Below are positions 1-7,379 of a stretch of DNA of 7,387 bases, piece by piece. A program made the position numbers and the translations under genes. Every line of letters starts with the position of its first letter. Position 1 is the stretch's first letter. The notes below the pieces were generated by a model. The model made no database searches. It was given only the letters and a program-made list of their open reading frames with translations, and was not told where the DNA came from. This DNA is from Methanobacteriota archaeon (GTDB lineage Archaea; Thermoplasmatota; Thermoplasmata; RBG-16-68-12), in the NCBI GenBank assembly GCA_005878995.1, contig VBME01000188.1, forward strand, positions 1-7,387, given 5' to 3'.

Positions 1-1031
1 AATCCCGGGCCCGACGTTGCGGTGGCGGAACGCGTGCCGGTCAGCGCGGCGCCGGTCGCCATCGTAATCGCGGCGATCTCATCCTCCGTCTGGACGACGA
101 GAATCGAGGCGGCCTCTTCCTTCGGTGTCGAGGCGTCGGATTCCGAGTGGAGGCCCGACCCGTTGAGGTCGAGCACCTCGTTCTCCTCGAGGAACTCGCT
201 CTCATCGGACGCAGGGGTGATCGGGTAGTACGTCTGGAATCGCATTCCTCCGTACAACTTGCCGAGGCCTGTCGCTTGGCTTCCGGTGAGGAAGAGCCTG
301 GCCTCCGTCCGCGGGAGTTTCTCGAGACGGTACGGGAACTCTGGCACGAGGGTCTGGGCGATGTCGTACGCCTTCCGTCCGCCGGCCGCGTTCATGTTCA
401 CGACCTTCGCCTTCGCCCGGAACACGTCCTCGAGGCCGCGTCGCATCATTTCGAAATCGAAGCCGAGGATTCCGAAGGACGCGCCGACCGCCAGCATGTT
501 GACGACGCGGGAGATCTTGCTCAGCTGGTCAATCTGGAATTCATCCGCGACCTGTTCGAGCAAGTCCCTGTACGGAATCGGGACGAGCGCCACACCGCGT
601 TGTTTCGACGCGGCGAGCATGTCGTCGATGGTCTCGCCAACGCCGCGCGAAATCAGATAGGTGCGGAGGTCGGCATCGAGCCGCTTCTCAATCGTCGGGA
701 TGTCGGAGAGGCGCGTCTTTCCGAGAGAGGGGTCGTAGACAATCGCGCCGTCGTCCGTGACTTCACGGGCGTGCCGGAAGAGGGTCTCGGCCTCGAACGT
801 GGCGAGGACGTTCACGGCGTCGACGTGGGACCGCACCACGTCGGAGCGGGCGCGCAAGGCGAAGTACGAGTGCTCGCCCATGATGTTCGAATAGAACTCG
901 CGCTTCCCGAAGATGTTCAGGCCGCCCGCGGCGCAGGCACGTGCGAACACGTTCGCGGAGGAGTCGACGCCGCTCCCTTGGGGACCTCCGATCATCCACG
1001 AGAGGTCGTTCACCGTCTTGACGGAGCTCAT
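1..1031 (-). CDS. korA: 2-oxoacid:ferredoxin oxidoreductase, fused gamma-alpha subunit (partial; likely 2-oxoglutarate)
   Basis: The frame starts at ATG 1031-1029 and runs open to the left edge, giving 343 complete codons and part of a Phe codon; the C-terminal part is outside the window. Residues 1 to about 200 look like the gamma domain, with the glycine-rich GGPQGSG (15-21) and the stretch FGKREFYSNIMGEHSYF (41-57) typical of fused subunits. The alpha (pyrimidine-binding) domain follows, with YPITPASDE (269-277), the archaeal YPITPSSD-type motif, then VVQTEDEIAAI (312-322) and TSGPG (339-343). Family knowledge: with a beta subunit (TPP and 4Fe-4S) these enzymes oxidatively decarboxylate 2-oxoacids to acyl-CoA and reduce ferredoxin in the cytoplasm. 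A beta-subunit gene would be expected just beyond the left edge. The start is supported by GGAGGG eight bases upstream. The exact substrate (2-oxoglutarate or a broader range) cannot be fixed from this fragment; the korA symbol is by family resemblance. Confidence 0.9.
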   Translation of the reverse strand, partial: MSSVKTVNDLSWMIGGPQGSGVDSSANVFARACAAGGLNIFGKREFYSNIMGEHSYFALRARSDVVRSHVDAVNVLATFEAETLFRHAREVTDDGAIVYDPSLGKTRLSDIPTIEKRLDADLRTYLISRGVGETIDDMLAASKQRGVALVPIPYRDLLEQVADEFQIDQLSKISRVVNMLAVGASFGILGFDFEMMRRGLEDVFRAKAKVVNMNAAGGRKAYDIAQTLVPEFPYRLEKLPRTEARLFLTGSQATGLGKLYGGMRFQTYYPITPASDESEFLEENEVLDLNGSGLHSESDASTPKEEAASILVVQTEDEIAAITMATGAALTGTRSATATSGPG

Positions 1032-1039
1032 CGGGCCAA

Positions 1040-1045
1040 CCCTCC
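1040..1045 (-). promoter_or_regulatory. Ribosome binding site of the oxidoreductase gene
   Basis: GGAGGG on the minus strand ends 8 nt before ATG 1031. It matches the 16S-complementary GGAGG core and fixes this start over internal methionines. Confidence 0.65.
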
Positions 1046-1054
1046 GTCACGCCC

Positions 1055-1070
1055 GAAGGCGAGGGCCTTC
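1055..1070 (-). other. Hairpin in the oxidoreductase leader
   Basis: On the minus strand GAAGGC, a 4-nt loop (CCTC) and GCCTTC form a perfect 6-bp stem. It lies 9 nt upstream of the ribosome binding site of the oxidoreductase gene. No T-run follows, so it does not look like a terminator for the TFB gene upstream. A role in the leader is only an inference. Confidence 0.4.
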
Positions 1071-1141
1071 ATGGAACTTTACCAATTCCGGCCGTGGGAA
1101 TCGCGATGACCCGCTCGACACACGTGAGGGACGGATGCACA

Positions 1142-1158
1142 CCTTATCAAACCTTTCT
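1142..1158 (-). promoter_or_regulatory. Candidate TATA/BRE element for the oxidoreductase gene
   Basis: In the 162-nt gap between the TFB stop and the oxidoreductase start, the minus strand carries AGAAAGG followed by TTTGATAAGG, a purine-rich BRE-like stretch next to an imperfect TATA box. Initiation about 25 nt downstream would give a leader of roughly 90 nt containing the hairpin at 1055-1070. A second weak AT-rich spot (GGTAAAG near 1077-1086) is an alternative. Neither matches the archaeal consensus well. Confidence 0.3.
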
Positions 1159-1193
1159 TCCCGTTTCCATCTCCGCGGATTCGGTCGCATCGT

Positions 1194-2180
1194 CTACGGA
1201 GCGGGCGGGGACGATGTGTCGAGTTTCGGCGCGCGGCCGCGCGGGAGGACGAGCTGCTGCATGAACCCCTCCATGAATTGGAACCGGTTCCGCAAGGTGA
1301 CCTCGCTGACGCCGGCGATCTTCGCAATCGCCTTCTGCGGACGGCGCTCGCCCGATGCGAGGGAAGCGAGGTAGATCGCGGCCGCCGCAGTCCCGGAGGG
1401 AGACAGGGACATGGAGCTATCGATCTTCTCCAACTCCTTGAGGATCTTGTGGGCTTCCGCCTCGACCGCGTTCGAGAGCCCGAGCCGCGAACAGAAGCGG
1501 CTCACATAGTCCGTCGGTCGGGACGGCGGCACTCGGAGGGTCAGCGTCCTCAGGCACGCCCCGTACGCCTTGCCGATCGTCTTCTTGCGGACGCCGGTGA
1601 CTTGCTGCAGCTCATCCAGCGTCCGCGGGACGCCGTCGATGCGACACGCGGCATAGACCGCGGCTGCCACAATCGCTTCGATGGACCGACCGCGGACGAG
1701 GCCCTTCTCGAGCGCCTTTCTGCAGATGAACCCCGCCTCGTCTTTCACGGGACGTGGCAGGCCCATCAGCGACGCGACGCGGTCCAGGGACCGAATCGTC
1801 TCCGGTAGGCTTCGCTCCCCCGGGCGGGAGTGGCCGGAGTGACGTTGGAGCTTGCGCATCCGATAGAACTTCTCCCGCTCTCGCAACGGAATCGTGTTCC
1901 CGCGGGCGTCCTTGTTCGCGAGCGGGATGACCGTCGTCAAGCCGGACGAACCCGCGACGTAGCTTCGGGGCGCTCCAGTTCGGGCGAGCCGGTCGTTTTC
2001 TTCCACGGAATAGGCGGCCCACTCGGGGCCCTCGTCGATCGCACTCTCGCTGACTACCAGGCCACAGGAATCGCAGACAAGCTCGCCGCGCGCGTAGTCG
2101 CGCACGAGATGTTCGCTGCCGCATTCGGGGCAGACCCGGTCCTCTTCGACCATAGGTTCTGCCGGCGTGCTGCTCGGCAT
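1194..2180 (-). CDS. tfb: Transcription initiation factor B (TFB, TFIIB homologue)
   Basis: 328 residues, the usual length for archaeal TFB. The N-terminal zinc ribbon has Cys17, Cys20, Cys36 and Cys39 (CPEC and CDSC). It is followed by a B-reader/linker segment with EWAAY (53-57), RTGAP (67-71) and GLTTVIPLANKDARG (80-94). Two cyclin-like repeats follow, about 125-212 and 220-312; the second contains GVSEVTLRNRF (290-300), the helix-turn-helix that reads the BRE. TFB binds the TBP-TATA complex and recruits RNA polymerase, so it acts at essentially all promoters of the cell. The ATG at 2180 is used because it lies 17 to 30 nt downstream of the predicted transcription start and has GGAAGG 6 nt ahead; Met10 (2153) is a possible later start. 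Many archaea carry several TFB paralogues, and whether this is the main one cannot be told. A short Ser/Pro-rich tail (about 314-328) follows the core. Confidence 0.97.
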   Translation of the reverse strand: MPSSTPAEPMVEEDRVCPECGSEHLVRDYARGELVCDSCGLVVSESAIDEGPEWAAYSVEENDRLARTGAPRSYVAGSSGLTTVIPLANKDARGNTIPLREREKFYRMRKLQRHSGHSRPGERSLPETIRSLDRVASLMGLPRPVKDEAGFICRKALEKGLVRGRSIEAIVAAAVYAACRIDGVPRTLDELQQVTGVRKKTIGKAYGACLRTLTLRVPPSRPTDYVSRFCSRLGLSNAVEAEAHKILKELEKIDSSMSLSPSGTAAAAIYLASLASGERRPQKAIAKIAGVSEVTLRNRFQFMEGFMQQLVLPRGRAPKLDTSSPPAP

Positions 2181-2218
2181 AGGATGCCTTCCGCTCGCTA
2201 GACTTCGGCGGTCCTCGT

Positions 2219-2242
2219 AAATATAACGTGCTTATATTATAC
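2219..2242 (-). promoter_or_regulatory. TFB promoter with two TATA-like boxes
   Basis: This is the only strongly AT-rich patch in an otherwise GC-rich window. Reading toward TFB, it holds TATAATATAAG (2232-2242) and then TTATATTT (2219-2226). With initiation about 25 nt downstream of the box centre, the proximal box predicts a start near 2197 and a leader of about 17 nt; the distal box predicts a start near 2211. Both are compatible with the ATG at 2180. Read on the plus strand, TAAATATAA (2218-2226) and TTATATTATA (2232-2241) are also TATA-like, so rightward initiation toward the fumarase is possible but would give a leader of about 240 nt. Confidence 0.6.
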
Positions 2243-2430
2243 CTTGTCATCGTGGCCGGTGACAACTTCAAGGCCCCTGCGCCGGAATGGAGTGGCTGAC
2301 ACGTCCAGGACGAAGGACGTCCTAACCGTCGGTGACGCTTCCCGCGGCGCCTGTCCAAGCCCGGTTTGAACCCGGCGAAGGCGGCCCCCGCCAAGCGTCG
2401 ATCGCTCGCACCGCCCGTTGGATCGCGGCG

Positions 2431-2442
2431 TCGGGCGCCCGA
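2431..2442. promoter_or_regulatory. Perfect 12-bp palindrome, candidate operator upstream of fumarase
   Basis: TCGGGCGCCCGA is fully self-complementary. It sits about 60 nt before the fumarase ATG and roughly 20 nt upstream of the weak TATA candidate at 2461-2470, a position where archaeal regulators often bind. GC-rich palindromes of this length can arise by chance, so the assignment is tentative. Confidence 0.25.
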
Positions 2443-2504
2443 TGCGAACGAACCTTGACAACCTTAATGACCTCTACGCCCTGTCTGCGCGTCGCGGGAT
2501 GCGA

Positions 2505-3919
<1,415 letters not shown>

Positions 3920-3923
<4 letters not shown>

Positions 3924-4255
3924 GTTATCGGCGAGTCAAGGATCCCACGGAAGTCGTCGTGATCTTCAAGACGCACGTACGCGACGGAGCTGACACGGCG
4001 GAGTACAACCGGGCCTCCCGCCGCATGCACGAGCTCGTCAAGGAGGTCCCCGGGTTCATCTCAATCAAAGGGTTCACGTCCGAAGACGGGGAGGAGATCG
4101 ACATCGTCCGCTTCGAGAACGAAACGGCACTCGAGGCCTGGCGGATGCAACCGGAACACCGCAGGACCCAGGACCGCGGCCGGCGAGAATTCTACGATCG
4201 CTACTCCGTACAAGCCTGCAAGGTGGTCCGCGACTACGAGTGGACGCTCGACTGA
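3920..4255 (+). CDS. ABM-domain (antibiotic biosynthesis monooxygenase-like) small protein
   Basis: A 111-residue protein beginning with GTG at 3920, overlapping the fumarase stop by four bases (GTGA). Almost the whole chain is one ferredoxin-like ABM domain. The first strand is EVVVIFKTHV (11-20), followed by a helix (about 25-42), VPGFISIKGF (43-52) and DIVRFENETALEAWRM (61-76). The C-terminal hallmark PEHRRTQDRGRREFYDRYSV (78-97) leads into VRDYEW (103-108). The family includes cofactor-free monooxygenases, haem-degrading enzymes and quinol monooxygenases, but most members are uncharacterised, so no substrate is assigned; the 'antibiotic' label is historical. The protein probably acts as a cytoplasmic dimer, as the fold usually does. 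Tight coupling to fumarase means both are made from one transcript in related amounts, but a functional link is not evident from the sequence. Confidence 0.85.
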
Positions 4256-4260
4256 TCGGG

Positions 4261-4286
4261 TCGGGGCGAAAGGTCTTTCCTCCCGA
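4261..4286 (+). other. Stem-loop just after the ABM stop codon
   Basis: TCGGGG (4261-4266) pairs with TCCCGA (4281-4286), including one G-U pair. After a C-C mismatch, GAAAG (4268-4272) pairs with CTTTC (4275-4279) around a very small loop. It begins 5 nt after the ABM stop. No T-run follows, so it may be an mRNA end-protecting or processing structure rather than a terminator. Confidence 0.35.
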
Positions 4287-4306
4287 CGGGCCATGCCGAG
4301 GACAAG

Positions 4307-4313
4307 GGAGGTG
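4307..4313 (+). promoter_or_regulatory. Strong ribosome binding site before the GNAT gene
   Basis: GGAGGTG is a near-ideal complement of the 16S 3' end. The spacing to ATG 4327 is 13 nt, longer than usual; an out-of-frame ATG at 4316 is too close. No better in-frame start lies between the two. Confidence 0.6.
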
Positions 4314-4326
4314 GTATGAACGCGCC

Positions 4327-4758
4327 ATGACGCGACGGAAGCCCCCCCGGGCCCGGATTAGGCCGTTTCGCATCGCCGATGCCGCGGACTTGTGCCGCAT
4401 CTACCCGATGTTCTTCGTCGACAACGCAGTGTGGTACGGCAACAGCCGCATCACGGTCGCGGAGGCCGACGGCCGGGCGGTCGGCTTCGTCATGTGGGGG
4501 CCGGCCTTCGAGCCCGCGTGGTTCGACCGCGGTGTGGACCGGTGGGCGGAGCTCCACGAGCTCCACGTTCTTCCGGACTACCAAGGTCGGGGAATCGGGA
4601 CGCGGCTCGTCCTTGCGGCAATCCGCCAAGCTCGCGACTCGGGCTATCGGGTAATGTACCTCGTCGCGGAAGAGGAAAACGCGCCGGCCCGGCGAGTCTA
4701 CGAGAAGAACGGCTTCCGGGAGCACAATCGGATCGTGCGCTACAAGGTCGATCTCTAG
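4327..4758 (+). CDS. GNAT family N-acetyltransferase
   Basis: 143 residues from ATG 4327, a typical single-domain GNAT. The N-terminal strand IRPFRIADAADLCRIY (11-26) is the usual opening. The acetyl-CoA-binding motif A is HELHVLPDYQGRGIGTRLV (77-95), with the pyrophosphate loop QGRGIG at 86-91. Motif B is NAPARRVYEKNGF (118-130), followed by the final strands. Members transfer an acetyl group from acetyl-CoA to an amine of a small molecule or a protein; the acceptor cannot be read from the sequence. An upstream in-frame ATG at 4240 would overlap the ABM gene and add 29 residues with no GNAT resemblance, so the ATG behind the GGAGGTG site is preferred. The gene follows ABM by 71 nt, possibly on the same transcript, and ends 27 nt from the convergent aldehyde dehydrogenase. 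Confidence 0.9.
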   Translation: MTRRKPPRARIRPFRIADAADLCRIYPMFFVDNAVWYGNSRITVAEADGRAVGFVMWGPAFEPAWFDRGVDRWAELHELHVLPDYQGRGIGTRLVLAAIRQARDSGYRVMYLVAEEENAPARRVYEKNGFREHNRIVRYKVDL

Positions 4759-4785
4759 GAGTGGGCACGGTGCGCCAGTCCGCGG

Positions 4786-6282
4786 TCAGCCGCCGACGAG
4801 CTTCTCCGTATCGATCTGCGCCTTCTGCAGCCGGCCGGAATAGTCAACGTAGATCGTCTTCCAGTACGTGAACTCCTCGAGCGCGGTGGTCCCGGCTTCC
4901 CGCGTGTCCGTCGGCCCCGTCTCCTTCGTTCCCCCGAATGGAAGCTGAACCTCGGCTCCGATCGGAGGCGCATTCACGTACGTGATTCCGGCCTCGAGGT
5001 CATTCATGGCACGGAACGCCCAACGGAGGTCGTTCGTGTAAATGCTTGAACTCAGCCCGTATTTCACGGAGTTCGCGATCGCCACGGCGTCCTCGTAGTC
5101 CTCCGCCTTCAACACGCTGAGGACCGGGCCGAAGATTTCCTCTTGGGCCAGGCGCTTCTTCCGATCCACCTCGAAGATCGTCGGGGCGATGAAGAAGCCG
5201 CGGTCGTACCCGCCTCCCTTCAGCTTCTGTCCGCCGGTGAGCAGGTGGTCCCCCTCTTTTCTGCCGATCTCGATGTAGTCGAGGACCTTCTTCTCCTGGT
5301 CCAGGGAGGCGACCGGCCCCATATCCGTCTTCTCGTCGATTGGATTGCCCACCCGGAGTTTCTTCGTGCGCTCGACGAGTTCGTCGACGACTTCGTCATA
5401 GATCTTTCGGTGAACAATCAGACGGGAGGCGGCGGTGCACCGCTGTCCCGCGGTCCCAAACGCCCCGAACAGTACGCCGTCCATCAGCAGGTCGATGTCC
5501 GCATCGTCCAACGCGAGGATCGGATTCTTCCCGCCGAGTTCGAGGCCCACCTTGATCATCTTCTTCGCCGCGCTCTCGTACACATGTTTCCCCGTCTCGA
5601 CGCCGCCCGTGAACGAGATCGCGCGAATGTCGGGATGGGACACGAGGCCGTCGCCCACGACGGAACCCGTGCCGGTTAACATGTTGACGACCCCAGGTGG
5701 GAATCCCGCTTCGTCGAGGACCTCGACGAATCTCGCGGCGCAGAGCGGCGTCAAGGAGGAGGGCTTGAGGACAAAGGAGCAACCCGCGATGAGCGCGGCC
5801 CCGCTCTTCCAGGCGGGGATCGCCATGGGGAAGTTCCAAGGGGTGATGAGGCCCACGGGCCCGATCGGCTGCCGGACCGTGAGGCACATCTTGTTCGGGA
5901 GTTCCGACGGCACCGTCTCTCCGAACATGCGGCGGCCTTCGCCGGCCGCGTACTCGTAGAAGTCGATGACCTCCTGCACGTCGCCGCGGCCTTCCGCGAT
6001 GACCTTGCCCATCTCTGTCGTGACGGTCCGCGCGAGATCCTCCTTTTTCCGTCGAAAGATTCGAGCGGCCTCGAGGAGCAGCTCACCACGCCGAGGAGCC
6101 GGCGTATTCCGCCATTTCTCGAACGCGGCCTTCGCGGAGTGGACGGCCTCGCCCATCTCCTCCACTGTCGCGTTCGGGAAGGTCGCGAGGACCTCGCCCG
6201 TGGCCGGGTTGCGCGTCTCGAAGCGTTTCCCCTCCGATTTCCGCCATTTGCCGGCGATGAAAAGGCCGTATTCTTGGACCAT
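4786..6282 (-). CDS. NAD(P)-dependent aldehyde dehydrogenase
   Basis: 498 residues, full length for the ALDH superfamily, which oxidises aldehydes to carboxylic acids. The N-terminal motif FIAGKWRKSEGKRFETRNPA is at 8-27. Coenzyme and active-site residues are visible: PWNF (148-151, Asn150), KPSS (173-176), FTGG (224-227), LELGGKNP (247-254, general base Glu248), GQRC (279-282, nucleophile Cys282) and EEIFGP (381-386). All catalytic residues are intact. Ser176 stands where strictly NAD-dependent enzymes usually carry Glu, so NADP or dual use is plausible (inference). The C-terminus KTIYVDYSGRLQKAQID (475-491) resembles archaeal and bacterial semialdehyde dehydrogenases, but the substrate (for example succinate or 2-oxoglutarate semialdehyde) is not determined. 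The start is backed by GAGGG (6290-6294) with 7-nt spacing. It follows the Nudix-HAD gene by 29 nt with no AT-rich promoter between, suggesting co-transcription. Confidence 0.94.
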   Translation of the reverse strand: MVQEYGLFIAGKWRKSEGKRFETRNPATGEVLATFPNATVEEMGEAVHSAKAAFEKWRNTPAPRRGELLLEAARIFRRKKEDLARTVTTEMGKVIAEGRGDVQEVIDFYEYAAGEGRRMFGETVPSELPNKMCLTVRQPIGPVGLITPWNFPMAIPAWKSGAALIAGCSFVLKPSSLTPLCAARFVEVLDEAGFPPGVVNMLTGTGSVVGDGLVSHPDIRAISFTGGVETGKHVYESAAKKMIKVGLELGGKNPILALDDADIDLLMDGVLFGAFGTAGQRCTAASRLIVHRKIYDEVVDELVERTKKLRVGNPIDEKTDMGPVASLDQEKKVLDYIEIGRKEGDHLLTGGQKLKGGGYDRGFFIAPTIFEVDRKKRLAQEEIFGPVLSVLKAEDYEDAVAIANSVKYGLSSSIYTNDLRWAFRAMNDLEAGITYVNAPPIGAEVQLPFGGTKETGPTDTREAGTTALEEFTYWKTIYVDYSGRLQKAQIDTEKLVGG

Positions 6283-6289
6283 GACCCAG

Positions 6290-6294
6290 CCCTC
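6290..6294 (-). promoter_or_regulatory. Ribosome binding site of the aldehyde dehydrogenase
   Basis: GAGGG on the minus strand lies 7 nt before ATG 6282, within the 29-nt gap after the Nudix-HAD stop codon. It supports internal translation start on a shared transcript. Confidence 0.5.
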
Positions 6295-6311
6295 GGTCGC
6301 AGAAGGCGGGG

Positions 6312-7379
6312 CTAGGCTATGACCCTATCGTGGGAACCGCGCGCGTCCTCGAGGATGCCCCGCTTCGTGATGGCTCTCGCCGCCCGTCGAAGGTCCGCGG
6401 CGATGAGGTCGGGCGACCAGGGACGGACCTCCGCCGCGAACCGCTTGCGCCACGTCGCGGATCCGACCCAGGCCGTCCGGCACCCGAACGCCCGGCCCGT
6501 CTGCACGTCGAGCGGCTTGTCGCCGACCATCCAGGCCATGCGCGGTCTCACGCCGAGGTCCCGCGCGGCGGCGAGGAGCATCCCGGGCCGCGGCTTGCGG
6601 CACGCGCAGTCCGAGAGGACGTTGTGCGGACAATAGTAGATCTCCGCAATCCGCACGCCTTCCTTCTCCAATGCGGCGAGCATCGTCGCGTGAATCCGAT
6701 CGAGTTGCCGCTCGGGCAAGAGTTTCCAGCCCGCCGCGTCTTGGTTCGTCACGATCGCGAGGCGCCACCCGGCGTCCTGCAGGAGCCGCATGCCATCGAT
6801 CGCTCCCGCGAGGAATTCGAACTGATCGGGGCGGCGGACGTACCCGGCCCGTCCGCGGTTGATCACGCCGTCCCGATCGAGGAACACGGTCGGACGGTCC
6901 ACAGGCTTCGTCCCGTTCGCCAGGCCGTGTCGTTTCACACGGAGCGCGCGCCTCGCGTCCGAGGACTGAAGGAAGAAATCGACGAGCCCCCACTTCGCGA
7001 ATGGGTTCCGGGTCAACGTGAGCGCCTTGTCGACCGTGAACCACGCGGCGTCTTCAATCTCGTCGGATTTGAGGTGAAACTCTTCTGAAGTCAGATGGCC
7101 CTTGTAGACGAAACCAAGCGTGTACGCAGGCTTCCCCGGAAAGCCGGAGACGTAGACGTTGAGGAGGCTGTCGAGGACAATTCGAACGCCAATCTCCTCC
7201 CTCGCCTCTCGCTCGACTGCGGCCTGGGGACTCTCCCCATAGTCCATGAAGCCGCCGGGCACGTTCCAGTGGCCCTTCGAGAAACCGCGGACGGCCTTCA
7301 CCATCAGGACCCGCGGCCCTTTGGACAGGATGACCTCCGACACGCAACGGATCAGCGTCGTGTAGATCGCGCGCTTCAC
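6312..7379 (-). CDS. Nudix hydrolase fused to a GmhB-like HAD phosphatase
   Basis: One uninterrupted 355-residue frame holds two enzymes. Residues 1 to about 140 are a Nudix domain with a perfect Nudix box (G43, E49, then REAREEIGV at 57-65), the GX5EX7REUXEEXGU pattern. After a basic linker (about 141-162) comes a HAD subclass IIIA domain of the GmhB/HisB-N type. Its motifs are FLDRDGVIN (166-174; nucleophile Asp168, acid/base Asp170), VTNQ (210-213), a zinc loop with Cys250, His252, Cys258 and Cys260, RKPRPG (261-266) with Lys262, and MVGDKPLD (284-291). Nudix enzymes cleave nucleoside diphosphates linked to another group; GmhB-type phosphatases remove phosphate from sugar phosphates such as heptose bisphosphate. 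A coupled reaction on a nucleotide-sugar is an inference. The first codon seen is GTG 7379; no stop precedes it before the right edge, so the true start may lie outside the window. Confidence 0.9.
   Translation of the reverse strand: MKRAIYTTLIRCVSEVILSKGPRVLMVKAVRGFSKGHWNVPGGFMDYGESPQAAVEREAREEIGVRIVLDSLLNVYVSGFPGKPAYTLGFVYKGHLTSEEFHLKSDEIEDAAWFTVDKALTLTRNPFAKWGLVDFFLQSSDARRALRVKRHGLANGTKPVDRPTVFLDRDGVINRGRAGYVRRPDQFEFLAGAIDGMRLLQDAGWRLAIVTNQDAAGWKLLPERQLDRIHATMLAALEKEGVRIAEIYYCPHNVLSDCACRKPRPGMLLAAARDLGVRPRMAWMVGDKPLDVQTGRAFGCRTAWVGSATWRKRFAAEVRPWSPDLIAADLRRAARAITKRGILEDARGSHDRVIA

Larger units (their letters stand above)
2181..2504. other. Gene-free divergent region between TFB and fumarase
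   Basis: No convincing protein-coding stretch or complete tRNA was found here. The TFB side holds the AT-rich promoter. The middle (2301-2323) has overlapping inverted repeats that can form alternative hairpins. CCGG-TTTGAAC-CCGG at 2361-2375 is a 4-bp stem with a 7-nt loop. A perfect 12-bp palindrome lies at 2431-2442. The heptamer CGGTGAC occurs twice (2257 and 2330). Nearest the fumarase, ACCTTAATGA (2461-2470) is a weak candidate TATA at a distance consistent with a leaderless or very short-leader transcript. Confidence 0.5.

Noticed and set aside
147..1109. Long plus-strand open frame of 320 codons opposite the oxidoreductase
   Set aside because: The minus-strand frame has clear OFOR motifs over the same bases, while the plus-strand translation is a low-complexity Arg/Glu/Val-rich product with no recognisable domain. 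It is a GC-rich antisense shadow.
2301..2325. 5-bp stem with 7-nt loop resembling an anticodon arm
   Set aside because: On the plus strand the loop lacks T33; on the minus strand T33 is present but position 37 would be a pyrimidine, and no D or T arm lies at the right distance.
2355..2382. GGTTCAAACC on the minus strand resembling a tRNA T-arm
   Set aside because: The flanking bases do not form a 5-bp T stem around the TTCAAAC loop, and no matching acceptor stem, D arm or anticodon arm could be assembled nearby.
1612..2394. Minus-strand open frame of 260 codons overlapping the N-terminal half of TFB
   Set aside because: It is out of frame with the well-supported TFB, runs across the AT-rich promoter, and is Arg/Gly/Pro-rich without motifs.
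2418..2504. N-terminal extension of fumarase from an in-frame ATG at 2418
   Set aside because: The extra 29 residues match nothing in the family, and starting at 2505 puts Thr100, His188, Ser318 and Lys324 at the E. coli FumC positions.
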